DNA from: Batrachochytrium dendrobatidis JAM81 | Lineage: Eukaryota > Chytridiomycota > Chytridiomycetes > Rhizophydiales | Direction of reading: 5' to 3' | NCBI RefSeq assembly: GCF_000203795.2 | Contig: NW_006281099.1 | Span: 3,622,532 to 3,686,531, forward strand | DNA length: 64,000 nucleotides | Part shown: positions 19,886-29,455 of the stretch, in pieces | Layout of the letters: every line of letters starts with the position of its first letter | How positions within the stretch are numbered: position 1 is the stretch's first letter | Translations under genes and position numbers: made by a program | Notes under the pieces: generated by a model | What the model saw: the letters and a program-made list of their open reading frames with translations, nothing else | What the model was told of the DNA's origin: nothing | Database searches by the model: none

Positions 19886-22455
19886 ATGGCTGAACCTGTT
19901 GATGAGCTCTTGGACTATGCTGATGAAGACGAAGATCAAACCGAGGTTTTGACTAGCCATGCTGGTGTTCCTAACATTTCTGCCGTTGGAGGTCTTGCTG
20001 CTCCTGCTGACGACAAAGAAACCAAAAAGGGTTCATATGTGGGCATCCACGCTACTGGCTTCCGAGACTTTTTGTTGAAGCCAGAACTGCTGCGAGCCAT
20101 TGGTGATTGCGGTTTTGAGCATCCTTCCGAAGGTGATTACTAGTGCTACTCTAACCCTCACTATCCTACTTGTGGACTTGCAAGAGAAACCTCTGCCATG
20201 ATTTCTGACTCCCTGGCGGAAGTCGAAAATGACGGTTATTCTGGCTAGGAGAGATAACAAGAGTCTAGCGACAGAAAAAGATCTACTCATGTATTGAGTT
20301 CATTTCTCATATATAGGATACTTTCAGACATTCTTTCTATATTCTTATCGTTACTAGTTGGATTATTCGTTCAACTCTTGTTTCTGCCCATCAAGCTGCG
20401 TTTTTGCTCTTGTCCAACACCCTCTAGGTTTTCCTATTCTTCACCCATACTGTCCTTGATCTGCCTCCTTTCTAAGCAAAGTCGCTTAATGATGAGATGC
20501 TTTGACTGTATGCTCGGCTACATCCAAGTGATTCATTTTGGAGGACCTGTGCCATTGCGTTTTGATCTTTCCACTGGTTGGAAGATCATTTGGTCAAGTA
20601 AACTAGACTAGGAATTTTAGATCCTGTTTCGTTTGTGCTACTAGCCTGCAAGAGCTTGGGTGTCTCGCTCTCTATCGCAGTTGCTTTTTGGTCGGCTTGT
20701 TCAGCTTGATCTGTCCTGCTGAAGACGAAAGTGAACTGAACAGTCACGTGGAAATATGCCTGTTTTTTGGTTTTTTTTATTTTCGAGGTTTTATCAGATC
20801 AAGGCCAATGTTTCCATCACCATCCATCCCCACCATACTCTTGCTTGTTCTGGAGCTTCGATCTACTGTATTTGAAACCTTTGGCTTGGCTACATTTTGC
20901 TCACCTTGTCTCTGTTTTTACCACTGTTTTTAAATTTGTTGGATGTCTTGATCTGTCTTGGCGACGCTGGGTTTTTTATTTTTTTTGTTGCAACTTGATC
21001 CAGTCCAACAAGAATGCATTCCACAGGCCATTCTTGGCATGGATGTGCTTTGCCAAGCCAAGTCTGGTATGGGAAAGACTGCTGTGTTTGTTCTGGCAAC
21101 CTTGCAACAACTTGATACCAGTGCTGCTGCCGGTGCTCCCTCTGACCCATCTGTCATTGTTATTTGCCACACTCGCGAGCTTGCTTACCAGATCAAGAAT
21201 GAGTACGCTCGTTTTTCAAAGTATCTTCCTGATGTCAAGACTGCCGTGCTCTATGGTGGTACATCCATTCGCCAAAACATTGATACACTCAAGAATGACA
21301 AGCCCCAAATCATTGTTGCTACCCCAGGTCGCTTGTTGGCTCTTATTCGTGACAAGGCGATCAACCTTGCTACTGTCAAGCACTTTGTTCTTGATGAATG
21401 TGACAAAATTCTTGATGCTCTTGGTAAGACGTTTTTTGTATTGTTTAATGACTTGCAAATGCCTCGTGTGACTTGGATGATGAGCTTGCAGCTATTATTT
21501 AAACCCAGCTCTTCGAATTCGTTTTATAATGAGAAGGATGCACATCTCTGACAATGATCACAATATTGCTGCTTTTGGGGTTTTCCAACTGCCACTATGT
21601 TCTAATTCTGTGTCTTGATTTATTCGTGTATAGATATGCGCAAAGATGTTCAAGATATCTTTCGCTCAACACCACACCATAAGCAGGTGATGATGTACAG
21701 TGCTACTCTCAGCAAGGAAATTCGTCCTGTTTGCAAAAAATTTATGCAGAACGTAGGTGTTTTACTGGTCATTTTATGTACGCACGCTCTGATTTAACAT
21801 TTGTCAAACCTGTCGTCCTTATTAATAGCCGCTCGAGATATTTGTGGATGACCAGACCAAGCTCACTTTGCACGGTCTGCAGCAGTACTATTTGAAGTTG
21901 TCTGAAAATGCCAAAACCCGCAAGCTCAATGATCTTTTGGACTCTCTCGAGTTTAATCAGGTTTGTATTTTTGTCAAGAGTGTTCAGCGTGCTGTTGAGC
22001 TTGACAGACTGTTGGTCAAGTGTGGGTTCCCTTCAATATGCATTCACTCTCAACTTCAACAAGAAGAGCGTATTGCCAGATACAAGTCATTTAAAGATTT
22101 TGAAAAGCGTATTATGGTTGCAACGGATATTTTTGGCCGTGGCATTGATGTTGAGCGTGTCAATATTGTCATCAACTATGATATGTCTGATTCACCCGAT
22201 GCGTATCTGCACAGAGTAAGTCGTAATGATCGAGTTTTGCGAGGGGCATTGCCGAATATATTCCTTTTGATAGGCTGACACTTGCCATTGAAATAGGTTG
22301 GTCGTGCAGGTCGTTTTGGTACCAAGGGTCTTGCAATTACGTTTGTATCGTCTGATGAGGACACTGAGGTGTTGAATCAAGTCCAAGGCAGATTTGAAGT
22401 CAACATCACCGAGCTCCCTGAAACTATTGATGTCTCGACTTATATGGCCTCTTGA
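19886..22455 (+). CDS. DECD-box RNA helicase Sub2/UAP56 (DDX39B)
   Basis: Exons 19886-20132, 21004-21423, 21634-21752, 21829-22215 and 22297-22455 give 443 residues. UAP56 acts in spliceosome assembly and in mRNA export through the TREX complex in the nucleus. Visible motifs: AKSGMGKT (Walker A, 101-108), PTREL-equivalent [15 protein letters not shown], the diagnostic DECD (213-216), SAT ([10 protein letters not shown]), [16 protein letters not shown] linker, [21 protein letters not shown] and [10 protein letters not shown] across the last intron. The size is close to the animal protein (about 428). The first intron is 871 bp, far larger than other introns in the window, and T-rich. It may regulate expression. 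Confidence 0.95.
20133..21003 (+). other. 871-bp first intron of UAP56
   Basis: The intron begins GTGATT after Glu82 and ends TTGATCCAG before VQQECIPQ, and the phase joins exactly. Several frames of 60-100 codons run through it on both strands but none shows a family signature. It is T-rich on the plus strand and contains a TCACGTGG site near 20742. No snoRNA with both C and D boxes at proper spacing was convincing. Confidence 0.75.
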
Positions 22456-22966
22456 ATGTGTATCAATATGAAATTGGCAAGGCAATAGCTTCATTTTTAG
22501 TTAATGTTTTTGAGATTGGACTCGTTGATTATTGATTTACTTTTGCGGGAGGTTTATCTTTGCCCGTAGCATCCATTTTTTAAATAAATTAATGGATTGG
22601 TTTTTTCCCAGTCATTTTTAATGATTTCAAATGATTTGGATCTGCTATTGATTGTGTATTTGGTTTAAATGTATGCAGACGTTGTTAAAAATGAAATGCA
22701 TCCACTACATTCTGCACGTAATATGAGCTATCCATTATTTAGAATTAATTGAATGGGATTGGCATTCCTTTTTTGTAGCTTCATCAGCCCTAAAGCAAAA
22801 CCCAACTTGGCTTGATACTGTTGTATTCATGTAGATGAAACACTAAACGAGTGTCAGTGCATAGATAGACAAAAGAGCTGAAAATGTCTATTGAAAGAAC
22901 AGTATTTTGTTTGAATATGGTTGTCAAATGTAGGCAAAAGATTCAGTGAGAATAATTAAAAAAGTT
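22456..22966. other. Intergenic region with a TIR fragment
   Basis: It holds the 3' region of UAP56 and AT-rich sequence. From about 22815 a decayed TIR end (CTGTTGTATTCATGTAGATG followed by AAACACTAAA) matches the left end of the dispersed element family. No gene is seen. Confidence 0.5.
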
Positions 22967-23038
22967 TAGCACTGGAAGGTTTCGATCCTTCGACTTCTGG
23001 GTTATGAGCCCAGCGGACTTCCTCTGTCCCACAGTGCT
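22967..23038 (-). tRNA. Initiator tRNA-Met (CAT anticodon)
   Basis: A 72-nt tRNA on the minus strand. The acceptor stem AGCACTG pairs with CAGTGCT, so pair 1:72 is A-T and the discriminator is A. The anticodon stem-loop CTGGGCTCATAACCCAG reads CAT. The T-loop ATCGAAAC (A54, A60) and the A1-U72 pair are eukaryotic initiator hallmarks, so this is tRNAi rather than elongator Met. There is no intron. Confidence 0.93.
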
Positions 23039-23148
23039 TTTTTACAAATCTAAAATGTTAATTTTTAAATACTTTTTGTTCTGCTAAACATTCCTAATTC
23101 TTTTAAACGACTGGATTCACACTATAATTTTAAACAGAGATTGTACAA

Positions 23149-23733
23149 TTGCCGAGTTTTAAACCATATATTACATTCGATTATTTTGATATGCTTAATA
23201 AAATTATACAATCACCCAAATTCCTAGATTTAAATGGATGGCATCAAGGTTCTGGTACACCAAGTACTCAGACTGACCCATCTATTTATAAACATCGACT
23301 TTCAGTCTACTTGAACTCGGCTTGGTTTTTAACCAACAGATATTGCAAATGGATCAACAAGGCTTTGGTACTTTTTAACCGATTCGATATTCAAACCAAG
23401 CACGAACCAACACTCGGAATGTTTGACGAGTTTAAAAAGTGTCTCGTACATATCGGCGAAGCTTTTCAAGCGGAGCGACGCAAAATATATGATGTGGTTA
23501 CAGCTTTACAAGACGATCCAGTTGCACTACAAACCTCGATTCAGTTGGTTATGAATGCAATGGATGAAACTCGACATGCACAGCATATTCTAAAAGACTC
23601 ACTTTTGGCATTAGCTGTAAGCTATTTTAAACATGACTTGCACAGTGAGTCACTAATTCAGTGGCTATATGATGTGTGGTTCTATGCTCATTACAAAATA
23701 ACGGATATGGCGACAGAATTGCAAAATCAATAA
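23149..23733 (+). pseudogene. 5'-truncated copy of the secreted protein gene at 26671
   Basis: From 23210 to the stop the DNA matches 27191-27714 without any gap and with about three substitutions in 524 bases. It encodes the same C-terminal 174 residues (KFLDLNGWHQGSG to MATELQNQ). The first 21 codons, before 23210, are unrelated. They provide an ATG but no signal peptide, while the full copy has a signal peptide and about 170 more residues. It is therefore a partial copy created by duplication, probably non-functional as a secreted protein. Two residue changes (IYDVV/IYGVV, ALVLF/ALALF) distinguish the copies. Confidence 0.75.
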
Positions 23734-23921
23734 ATCCACTACTTTGGTAACAATTTCTAATCAAATGTATTTAAAAATATTAAAAAATACTAAAAACAGC
23801 AGTAAAATATCAGTCACTTTTACATTGCCACCAATTCAAAACTATTAAAAAGTATAGCAAAGCAAATGTTTATTAAGAGGTTTGAAAAACAATGATGAAA
23901 TGTAATTGCTTGTTAAGAGAT

Positions 23922-25013
23922 TTAAAGAAGAGCAGCAATGGCAGCAACAATGGCAGCACCGGAAAGCATGGTAGCAGAAGCACCGGATGCGATAACCTCA
24001 TCTTCCTCTGAATACTGGGGCTTACTGGGGGAGGGTTTCTTGGGTGCAGGTGGAGTCTGCTTCTTGGGTGCAGGTGGGGTCTCCTTCTTAGGTGCAGGTG
24101 GGGTCTGCTGCTTTGGTGCAGGTGGTTGAGGAGTCTGCTGTTGTGGTGCAGGTGGTTGAGGAGTCTGCTGCTTTGGTGCAGGTGGTGCGGGATCCTTGTA
24201 TGTTGGCTCAGATGGAGTCTGCTTCTTTGGTGCAGGTGGTTGAGGAGTATGCTTCTTTGCAGGTGGTGCGGGATCCTTGTACTCCTGATCCTCTTCAGCT
24301 GGGGTTTCCTCGGCAGTGGTGGACGTGCACGATTTTCCGGTAGACGAGCAAGTGCTCTTCTTTGCAGGTGGTGCGGGATCCTTGTACTCCTGATCTTCCT
24401 CAAGATCATCACCTTCAGCTGGTGCATCGGGATCTTCTTCATCACCTTCCTCCTCTTCTTCCTCATCTTCTTCTTCATCACCTTCCTCGGTCTGTTTAGC
24501 TGGTGCCTCGGGATCCTTGTACTCCTGATCCTCTTCAGCTGGAGTTTCCTCGGCAGCCTTGGATGGGCAAGAAGATCCGGCGCAAGCAGGGGCAGCCTCA
24601 GCTGGGGCAGCCTCAGCAGGGGCTTGCTCGGCAGCCTTGGATGGGCAAGAAGATCCGGTGCAGGCAGGGGCAGCCTCAACTGGAGCAGCCTCAACTGGGG
24701 AAGCTTCAGCAGCGGCTTGCTCGGTCTGAGCTGGGGCTTGAACAGATTCGAGATCGGCATCAGAAACTGTCTGTTCGGCAGCTGGTTGAGCAGTAGCAGT
24801 CTGAGCAGCGGCTTGCTCGGTCTGAGCTGGGGCTTGGACAGATTCGAGATCGGCATCAGAAACTGTCTGTTCAGGAGCCGATTGAGCGGTAGCAGTCTGA
24901 GCAGCAGTTTGGGCAGCAGCTTGCTGGGTAAGAGCACAGTCAGTTCCCTGGCATTGGGGGTACGCGACAGCGGAAGCTGCGAGAGTGGCAAGAGCAAGAG
25001 TAGTAAATTGCAT
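23922..25013 (-). CDS. Secreted Pro/Ala/Glu-rich surface protein, probably GPI-anchored (copy A)
   Basis: 363 residues from the Met of MQFTTLALATLAASAVAYPQ, which is a signal peptide; the paralogue starts at the equivalent Met, so earlier in-frame Mets are ignored. Then come Gln/Ala/Thr repeats with CQGTDC and two CxGSSCPS units, an acidic block (about 190-220), repeats of EDQEYKDPAPPAKK, a CSSTGKSCTS pair, and Pro-Lys/Gln repeats (TPPAPKK, TPQPPAPQQQ). The end is a small-residue, hydrophobic tail (GASATMLSGAAIVAAIAALL) typical of GPI signals. It is likely a cell-wall or surface protein. No enzyme domain is seen. An antisense-strand frame stays open only because of the repeat composition. Confidence 0.8.
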   Translation of the reverse strand: MQFTTLALATLAASAVAYPQCQGTDCALTQQAAAQTAAQTATAQSAPEQTVSDADLESVQAPAQTEQAAAQTATAQPAAEQTVSDADLESVQAPAQTEQAAAEASPVEAAPVEAAPACTGSSCPSKAAEQAPAEAAPAEAAPACAGSSCPSKAAEETPAEEDQEYKDPEAPAKQTEEGDEEEDEEEEEEGDEEDPDAPAEGDDLEEDQEYKDPAPPAKKSTCSSTGKSCTSTTAEETPAEEDQEYKDPAPPAKKHTPQPPAPKKQTPSEPTYKDPAPPAPKQQTPQPPAPQQQTPQPPAPKQQTPPAPKKETPPAPKKQTPPAPKKPSPSKPQYSEEDEVIASGASATMLSGAAIVAAIAALL

Positions 25014-25059
25014 TATGTTAAAATGTATTGGTATGATAATAATGAATATGGAAGATAAA

Positions 25060-25142
25060 TCCTCTCGTTTTATAATAGTTGATGAGTGGCCGTTAAGGGC
25101 GACCAACTAATTAATCTGTATAGCACCATAGCATTAAGGACG
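25060..25142 (-). promoter_or_regulatory. Promoter of surface protein copy A
   Basis: On the minus strand a TATAAAA box (about 25074-25068) lies 55-60 bp before the ATG. Upstream, two blocks are conserved with copy B: CCTTAACGGCCA (+ GGCCGTTAAGG, about 25088) and CGTCCTTAATGCTATGG (+ CCATAGCATTAAGGACG, about 25126). Both share the core TTAAGG on the plus strand, which suggests a repeated transcription factor site. Confidence 0.55.
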
Positions 25143-26670
25143 ATGTACCTTTAAAAGTGGTAAATTACGCTGCTGTATGCTAAAATCACACAGATATATT
25201 CGCGCTTTAAAATCGAGTAAATATTGTGATTAGCATGGAAACAACAGTTGCATTCCAGAGATTTACGATCTTGTAATGCTCGGTTTGGTTTGAAAACAGG
25301 AGCATTGCAGGATCTAGTGCCTATTTATTACCATGGCCAGATTACAGTTGTATTTACATGGAATGAGACTTTTGACAAAGTTTACAAGCTCTTTTCCGTG
25401 CTTATTTTTGCATAAAAATATTAAATGGATGTTCAAAGCAGCATTTACACCACAGCTTTAGTAAATTTCATACCTTTAACACTTGCTCAGCCGTCAATTC
25501 CCAAATATCAAGTTTAGTGTCTGCATAACTAGAAACGCAAGCTGATAGTCTGATAGTTGTAGATATTAAACTTTCAGACTGTAATGATTATCAATACCGT
25601 GTATTCCACTATATAATGACCGATGGGTTTTTGTTGATGCCTGTAAACTTATTGTTGCATTCCGTCAATTCAATAGCCATATGCTATTCAAGTAACATAC
25701 ATCACAATTATGTGCTAAATCAATGTATATATATAGTAATAGCAATGATTCGTATGTTGGTTAAACTACAAGCCAGTTCATGACTAGAATCACATACAAT
25801 GTTGTGTATTGATTCAAGTCATACAGTGTTGATTAATGATTTGATACTAGTTTTTGTACCATGGTGACTACTACAATGATTTTTAACTGGTCTGGCTGAT
25901 CATCACGTACGAGTATTGGATAGTGTGCCAAGATACTCTGAGCTTGCTGATAATATCAGTTGTATTATCATCAAGCTCAAAGATGCTTAAATCATTGAAT
26001 GCAGTATTGAATGTCAATATATCAGATGTTTCATGCCATGTTTGTATACTGTGCAGGGCTGACTCGTAACCCCAGAAACTTGGTGATCCATTGTTATAAT
26101 AGCAGTAATTCATTTGAAGCTATCAAATGTTGATATTACTGCAATACAGTACGCACGAGTGCTTATTTTGATTAGATCGAGTTCAATATAGTACATGACA
26201 ACTATACATTGAATGAACCAAGAATACAGTCAGGTCAACATGAACCTCGGATTCACGACACGGTCAGTTAAACTGAATAGTAGCAAATGTGAAACTGGTG
26301 GTGCTGATCTCGTATTCAGACAACAGTGGTTGAGTGGTGTAGTTACCAAGAAAATACAAGCAGGACTGTTGACACAGGATCAGTGTAATCGCTTAGTCTG
26401 AGTTGATTCACTACATGATGTTGCCCACCAACTCGCTCTCGACACCAGCTGCCATTTGATCACCCTATTCAACAACCCTAATCGTTGTACGCCTCTACTG
26501 TTTTTGGCTAGCATACAATGCAATGTTTGTGTTGATATCAGTCAGCCCCTATATATTCAGTACAATAGTACTGTTTGCCTTGACCCCGCAAATATTCTGC
26601 TTTAGTTTCATCAGCTATAAAGCGGGTTACCAACTATTTTGACTATCCGTTCACGATTCTACTCGTCCAA
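25143..26670. other. 1.5-kb spacer with TIR-element debris
   Basis: It contains the family block GCATGGAAACAACAGTTGC (about 25234) and a decayed end ACAGTTGTATTTACATGG (about 25344), followed by CTCAGCCGTCAATTCC, which is also seen at 31090. Short open frames at 26113-25883 (minus) and 26213-26401 (plus, 62 codons, LNSSKCETGGADLVFRQQWL) are not recognised. No supported gene. Confidence 0.45.
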
Positions 26671-27714
26671 ATGAGATACACAGGTGTTTCAATCCTTGCT
26701 GCTTTTACTTTGACTAGCAGAGTTTATGCTATACTTCCAGAACACCTGCATGATTCTTTATCTAGTACCACATCCGCCGCCAGCTCTCAGTATACTTTAC
26801 AAGCAGTGGGCAATCAGCCCAGTGATGAACCAGATTTTCAGAATGTTTTAGAAACAGATGATGAGTTGGAAGACGATTCGGATTTTTTGGGTATATCACA
26901 AAAGGATGCTCTTACACCAAGCTATCCATCTGCTTTGCTAATTTTAAGAAAAGTAGTTCCTCACTTTGAATCGGATAGCTCTGAACGTCGCAATATTGTT
27001 GGATTGTTCGACATGGCGATGGCTTCAGTAAGCAAAATGGTTTCCAGTGAAGCAAAAAGTGTAATTGATGACATAAAATACAGGTTTGATTCTTTTACAG
27101 TCAGTACAATTAATCGGAATGGTCCTTATAGGGTAAAGGAGTATTGGGACAGGTATGAGGCTTTCGGGTTGCTGTTGGCCTCTATTCCAGAATCACCCAA
27201 ATTCCTAGATTTAAATGGATGGCATCAAGGTTCTGGTACACCAAGTACTCAGACTGACCCATCTATTTATAAACATCGACTTTCAGTCTACTTGAACTCG
27301 GCTTGGTTTTTAACCAACAGATATTGCAAATGGATCAACAAGGCTTTGGCACTTTTTAACCGATTCGATATTCAAACCAAGCACGAACCAACACTCGGAA
27401 TGTTTGACGAGTTTAAAAAGTGTCTCGTACATATCGGCGAAGCTTTTCAAGCGGAGCGACGCAAAATATATGGTGTGGTTACAGCTTTACAAGACGATCC
27501 AGTTGCACTACAAACCTCGATTCAGTTGGTTATGAATGCAATGGATGAAACTCGACATGCACAGCATATTCTAAAAGACTCGCTTTTGGCATTAGCTGTA
27601 AGCTATTTTAAACATGACTTGCACAGTGAGTCACTAATTCAGTGGCTATATGATGTGTGGTTCTATGCTCATTACAAAATAACGGATATGGCGACAGAAT
27701 TGCAAAATCAATAA
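26671..27714 (+). CDS. Secreted protein of unknown function (full-length copy)
   Basis: A single exon of 347 residues. MRYTGVSILAAFTLTSRVYA is a clear signal peptide (cleavage near residue 20). A short acidic, probably disordered region follows (about 50-75), then a helical domain of about 260 residues with few cysteines (two seen), rich in Phe, Tyr and Trp. No catalytic motif and no membrane segment were recognised. It is likely a lineage-specific secreted protein. It converges with the minus-strand surface protein gene 190 bp downstream, and the same pair is repeated at 23.2-25.1 kb. Confidence 0.75.
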   Translation: MRYTGVSILAAFTLTSRVYAILPEHLHDSLSSTTSAASSQYTLQAVGNQPSDEPDFQNVLETDDELEDDSDFLGISQKDALTPSYPSALLILRKVVPHFESDSSERRNIVGLFDMAMASVSKMVSSEAKSVIDDIKYRFDSFTVSTINRNGPYRVKEYWDRYEAFGLLLASIPESPKFLDLNGWHQGSGTPSTQTDPSIYKHRLSVYLNSAWFLTNRYCKWINKALALFNRFDIQTKHEPTLGMFDEFKKCLVHIGEAFQAERRKIYGVVTALQDDPVALQTSIQLVMNAMDETRHAQHILKDSLLALAVSYFKHDLHSESLIQWLYDVWFYAHYKITDMATELQNQ

Positions 27715-27903
27715 ATCCACTACTTTGGTAACAATTTATGATCAAATGTATTTAAAAAATATTAAAAAATACTAAAAACAGCAGTAAAATATCAGTCACT
27801 TTTACATTGCCACCAATTCAAAACTATTAAAAAGTATAGCAAAGCAAATGTTTATTAAGAGGTTTGAAAAACAATGATGAAATGTAATTGCTTGTTAAGA
27901 GAT

Positions 27904-29307
27904 TTAAAGAAGAGCAGCAATGGCAACAACAATGGCAGCACCGGAAAGCATGGTAGCAGAAGCACCGGATGCGATAACCTCATCTTCCTCTGAATACTGG
28001 GGCTTACTGGGGGAGGGTTTCTTGGGTGCAGGTGGAGTCTCCTTCTTAGGTGCAGGTGGAGTCTGCTGCTTTTGTGTGCAAGACTTCTTGGGTGCAGGTG
28101 GTTGAGAAGTCTGCTGTTGTGGTGCAGGTGGTTGAGGAGCCTGCTGCTTTGGTGCAGGTGGTTGAGTCTGCTGTTGTGGTGCAGGTGGTTGAGGAGCCTG
28201 CTGCTTTGGTGCAGGTGGTGCGGGATCCTGATATGTTGGCTCAGATGGAGTCTGCTGCTGTGGTGCAGGTGGTTGAGGAGTATGCTTCTTTGCAGGTGGT
28301 GCGGGATCCTTGTACTTCTGATCCTCAGAAGCAGGTGGTGCAGGAGCCTCAACAGTGGTGGACGTGCACGACTTTCCGGTAGACGAGCAAGTGCTCTTCT
28401 TTGCAGGTGGTGCGGGATCCTTGTACTCCTGATCTTCCTCAAGATCATCACCTTCAGCTGGTGCATCGGGATCTTCATCACCTTCCTCCTCTTCTTCCTC
28501 ATCTTCTTCTTCATCACCTTCCTCGGTCTGTTTAGCTGGTGCCTCGGGATCCTTGTACTCCTGATCCTCTTCAGCTGGAGTTTCCTCGGCAGCCTTGGAT
28601 GGGCAAGAAGATCCGGCGCAAGCAGGGGCAGCCTCAGCTGGGGCAGCCTCAGCAGGGGCTTGCTCGGCAGCCTTGGATGGGCAAGAAGATCCGGTGCAAG
28701 CAGGGGCAGCCTCAACTGGAGCAGCCTCAGCAGGGGCTTGCTCGGCAGCCTTGGATGGGCAAGAAGATCCGGTGCAAGCAGAGGCAGTCTCAACTGGAGC
28801 AGCCTCGGTCTGAGCTGGGGTCTCGGGAGCAGTTGGGGTTTGCTCGGTCTGAGCCAAAGCTTCGGTCTTGGCTGGGGCTTGGACAGATTCGAGATCGGCA
28901 TCAGAAATTGTCTGTTCGGCAGCAGATTGAGCAGCAGTTTGGGCAACGGCTTGCTCGGTCTGAGCAGCAACTTGCTCAGTCTGGGCTGGAGTCTCGGAAG
29001 CAACAGCGACTTGCTCGACTGGAGATGGAACCTCAATGATAGTTGGGGCTTGCTCAGTCTGGGCTGGGGTCTCGGAAGCAGCAGCAACTTGCTCAACAGG
29101 AGATGGAACCTCAATGATAATTGGGGCTTGCTCAGATACGAGATCTTCATCAGAAACTGTCTGTTCAGGAGCAGATTGAGCGGTAGCAGTCTGAGCAGCA
29201 GTTTGGGCAGCAGCTTGCTGGGTAAGAGCACAGTCAGTTCCCTGGCATTGGGGGTACGCGACAGCGGAAGCTGTGAGAGTAGCAAGAACAAGAGCGGTAA
29301 ATTTCAT
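27904..29307 (-). CDS. Secreted Pro/Ala/Glu-rich surface protein, probably GPI-anchored (copy B)
   Basis: 467 residues, paralogue of the gene at 23922-25013. It begins with a signal peptide (MKFTALVLATLTASAVAYPQ) and ends with the same GPI-type tail. It is longer because the N-terminal region gained repeats (IIEVPSPVEQVA and SETPAQTEQ units, about 60-115), a third CTGSSCPSKAAEQAP unit and extra Pro/Gln units, with a KSCTQKQQ cysteine not seen in copy A. The acidic block is one residue shorter. The repeat gain and loss inside an otherwise near-identical duplicate resembles length-variable adhesins or wall proteins. Function unknown. Confidence 0.8.
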   Translation of the reverse strand: MKFTALVLATLTASAVAYPQCQGTDCALTQQAAAQTAAQTATAQSAPEQTVSDEDLVSEQAPIIIEVPSPVEQVAAASETPAQTEQAPTIIEVPSPVEQVAVASETPAQTEQVAAQTEQAVAQTAAQSAAEQTISDADLESVQAPAKTEALAQTEQTPTAPETPAQTEAAPVETASACTGSSCPSKAAEQAPAEAAPVEAAPACTGSSCPSKAAEQAPAEAAPAEAAPACAGSSCPSKAAEETPAEEDQEYKDPEAPAKQTEEGDEEEDEEEEEEGDEDPDAPAEGDDLEEDQEYKDPAPPAKKSTCSSTGKSCTSTTVEAPAPPASEDQKYKDPAPPAKKHTPQPPAPQQQTPSEPTYQDPAPPAPKQQAPQPPAPQQQTQPPAPKQQAPQPPAPQQQTSQPPAPKKSCTQKQQTPPAPKKETPPAPKKPSPSKPQYSEEDEVIASGASATMLSGAAIVVAIAALL

Positions 29308-29349
29308 TACTTTAAGATGTATTGGTATGATAATGATAGTAAAGATGAA

Positions 29350-29455
29350 GGATGAATTCCCTCATTTTATAACGGTCGATAGATGGCCGTTAAGGGAGAT
29401 GAGTAAATCAATTTGTCTAGCGCCATAGCATTAAGGACGGTATGCCTTAAAAATT
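29350..29455 (-). promoter_or_regulatory. Promoter of surface protein copy B
   Basis: The minus strand has TATAAAAT at about 29371-29364, 57 bp before the ATG. The same two upstream blocks as copy A occur in the same order: GGCCGTTAAGGG (about 29395) and CCATAGCATTAAGGACGG (about 29423, plus-strand reading). Their conservation beyond the coding region marks this as part of the duplicated segment. Confidence 0.55.

Noticed and set aside
20470..20720. Possible C/D-box snoRNA in the UAP56 intron (ATGATGA near 20488)
   Set aside because: The next CTGA-type D box is over 200 bases away and no terminal stem was seen.
20688..21471. Frames within and across the UAP56 first intron, including a 234-codon one
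   Set aside because: They run across the intron into exon 2 in the wrong frame, have no family signature, and the true exon join is fixed by conserved helicase sequence.
23873..24997. Long 374-codon minus-strand frame overlapping surface protein copy A (and its equivalent at 27855-29291)
   Set aside because: It is the alternative frame of the repeat-rich coding sequence, gives Leu/Arg/Pro-rich nonsense without a signal peptide, and stays open only because of codon composition.
24126..25058. Plus-strand frames of 310 and 427 codons antisense to the surface proteins (24126-25058 and 28072-29355)
   Set aside because: They mirror the repeats (Leu/Gly/Ser/Trp-rich), have no domain, and the opposite strand has a signal peptide, GPI tail and promoter.
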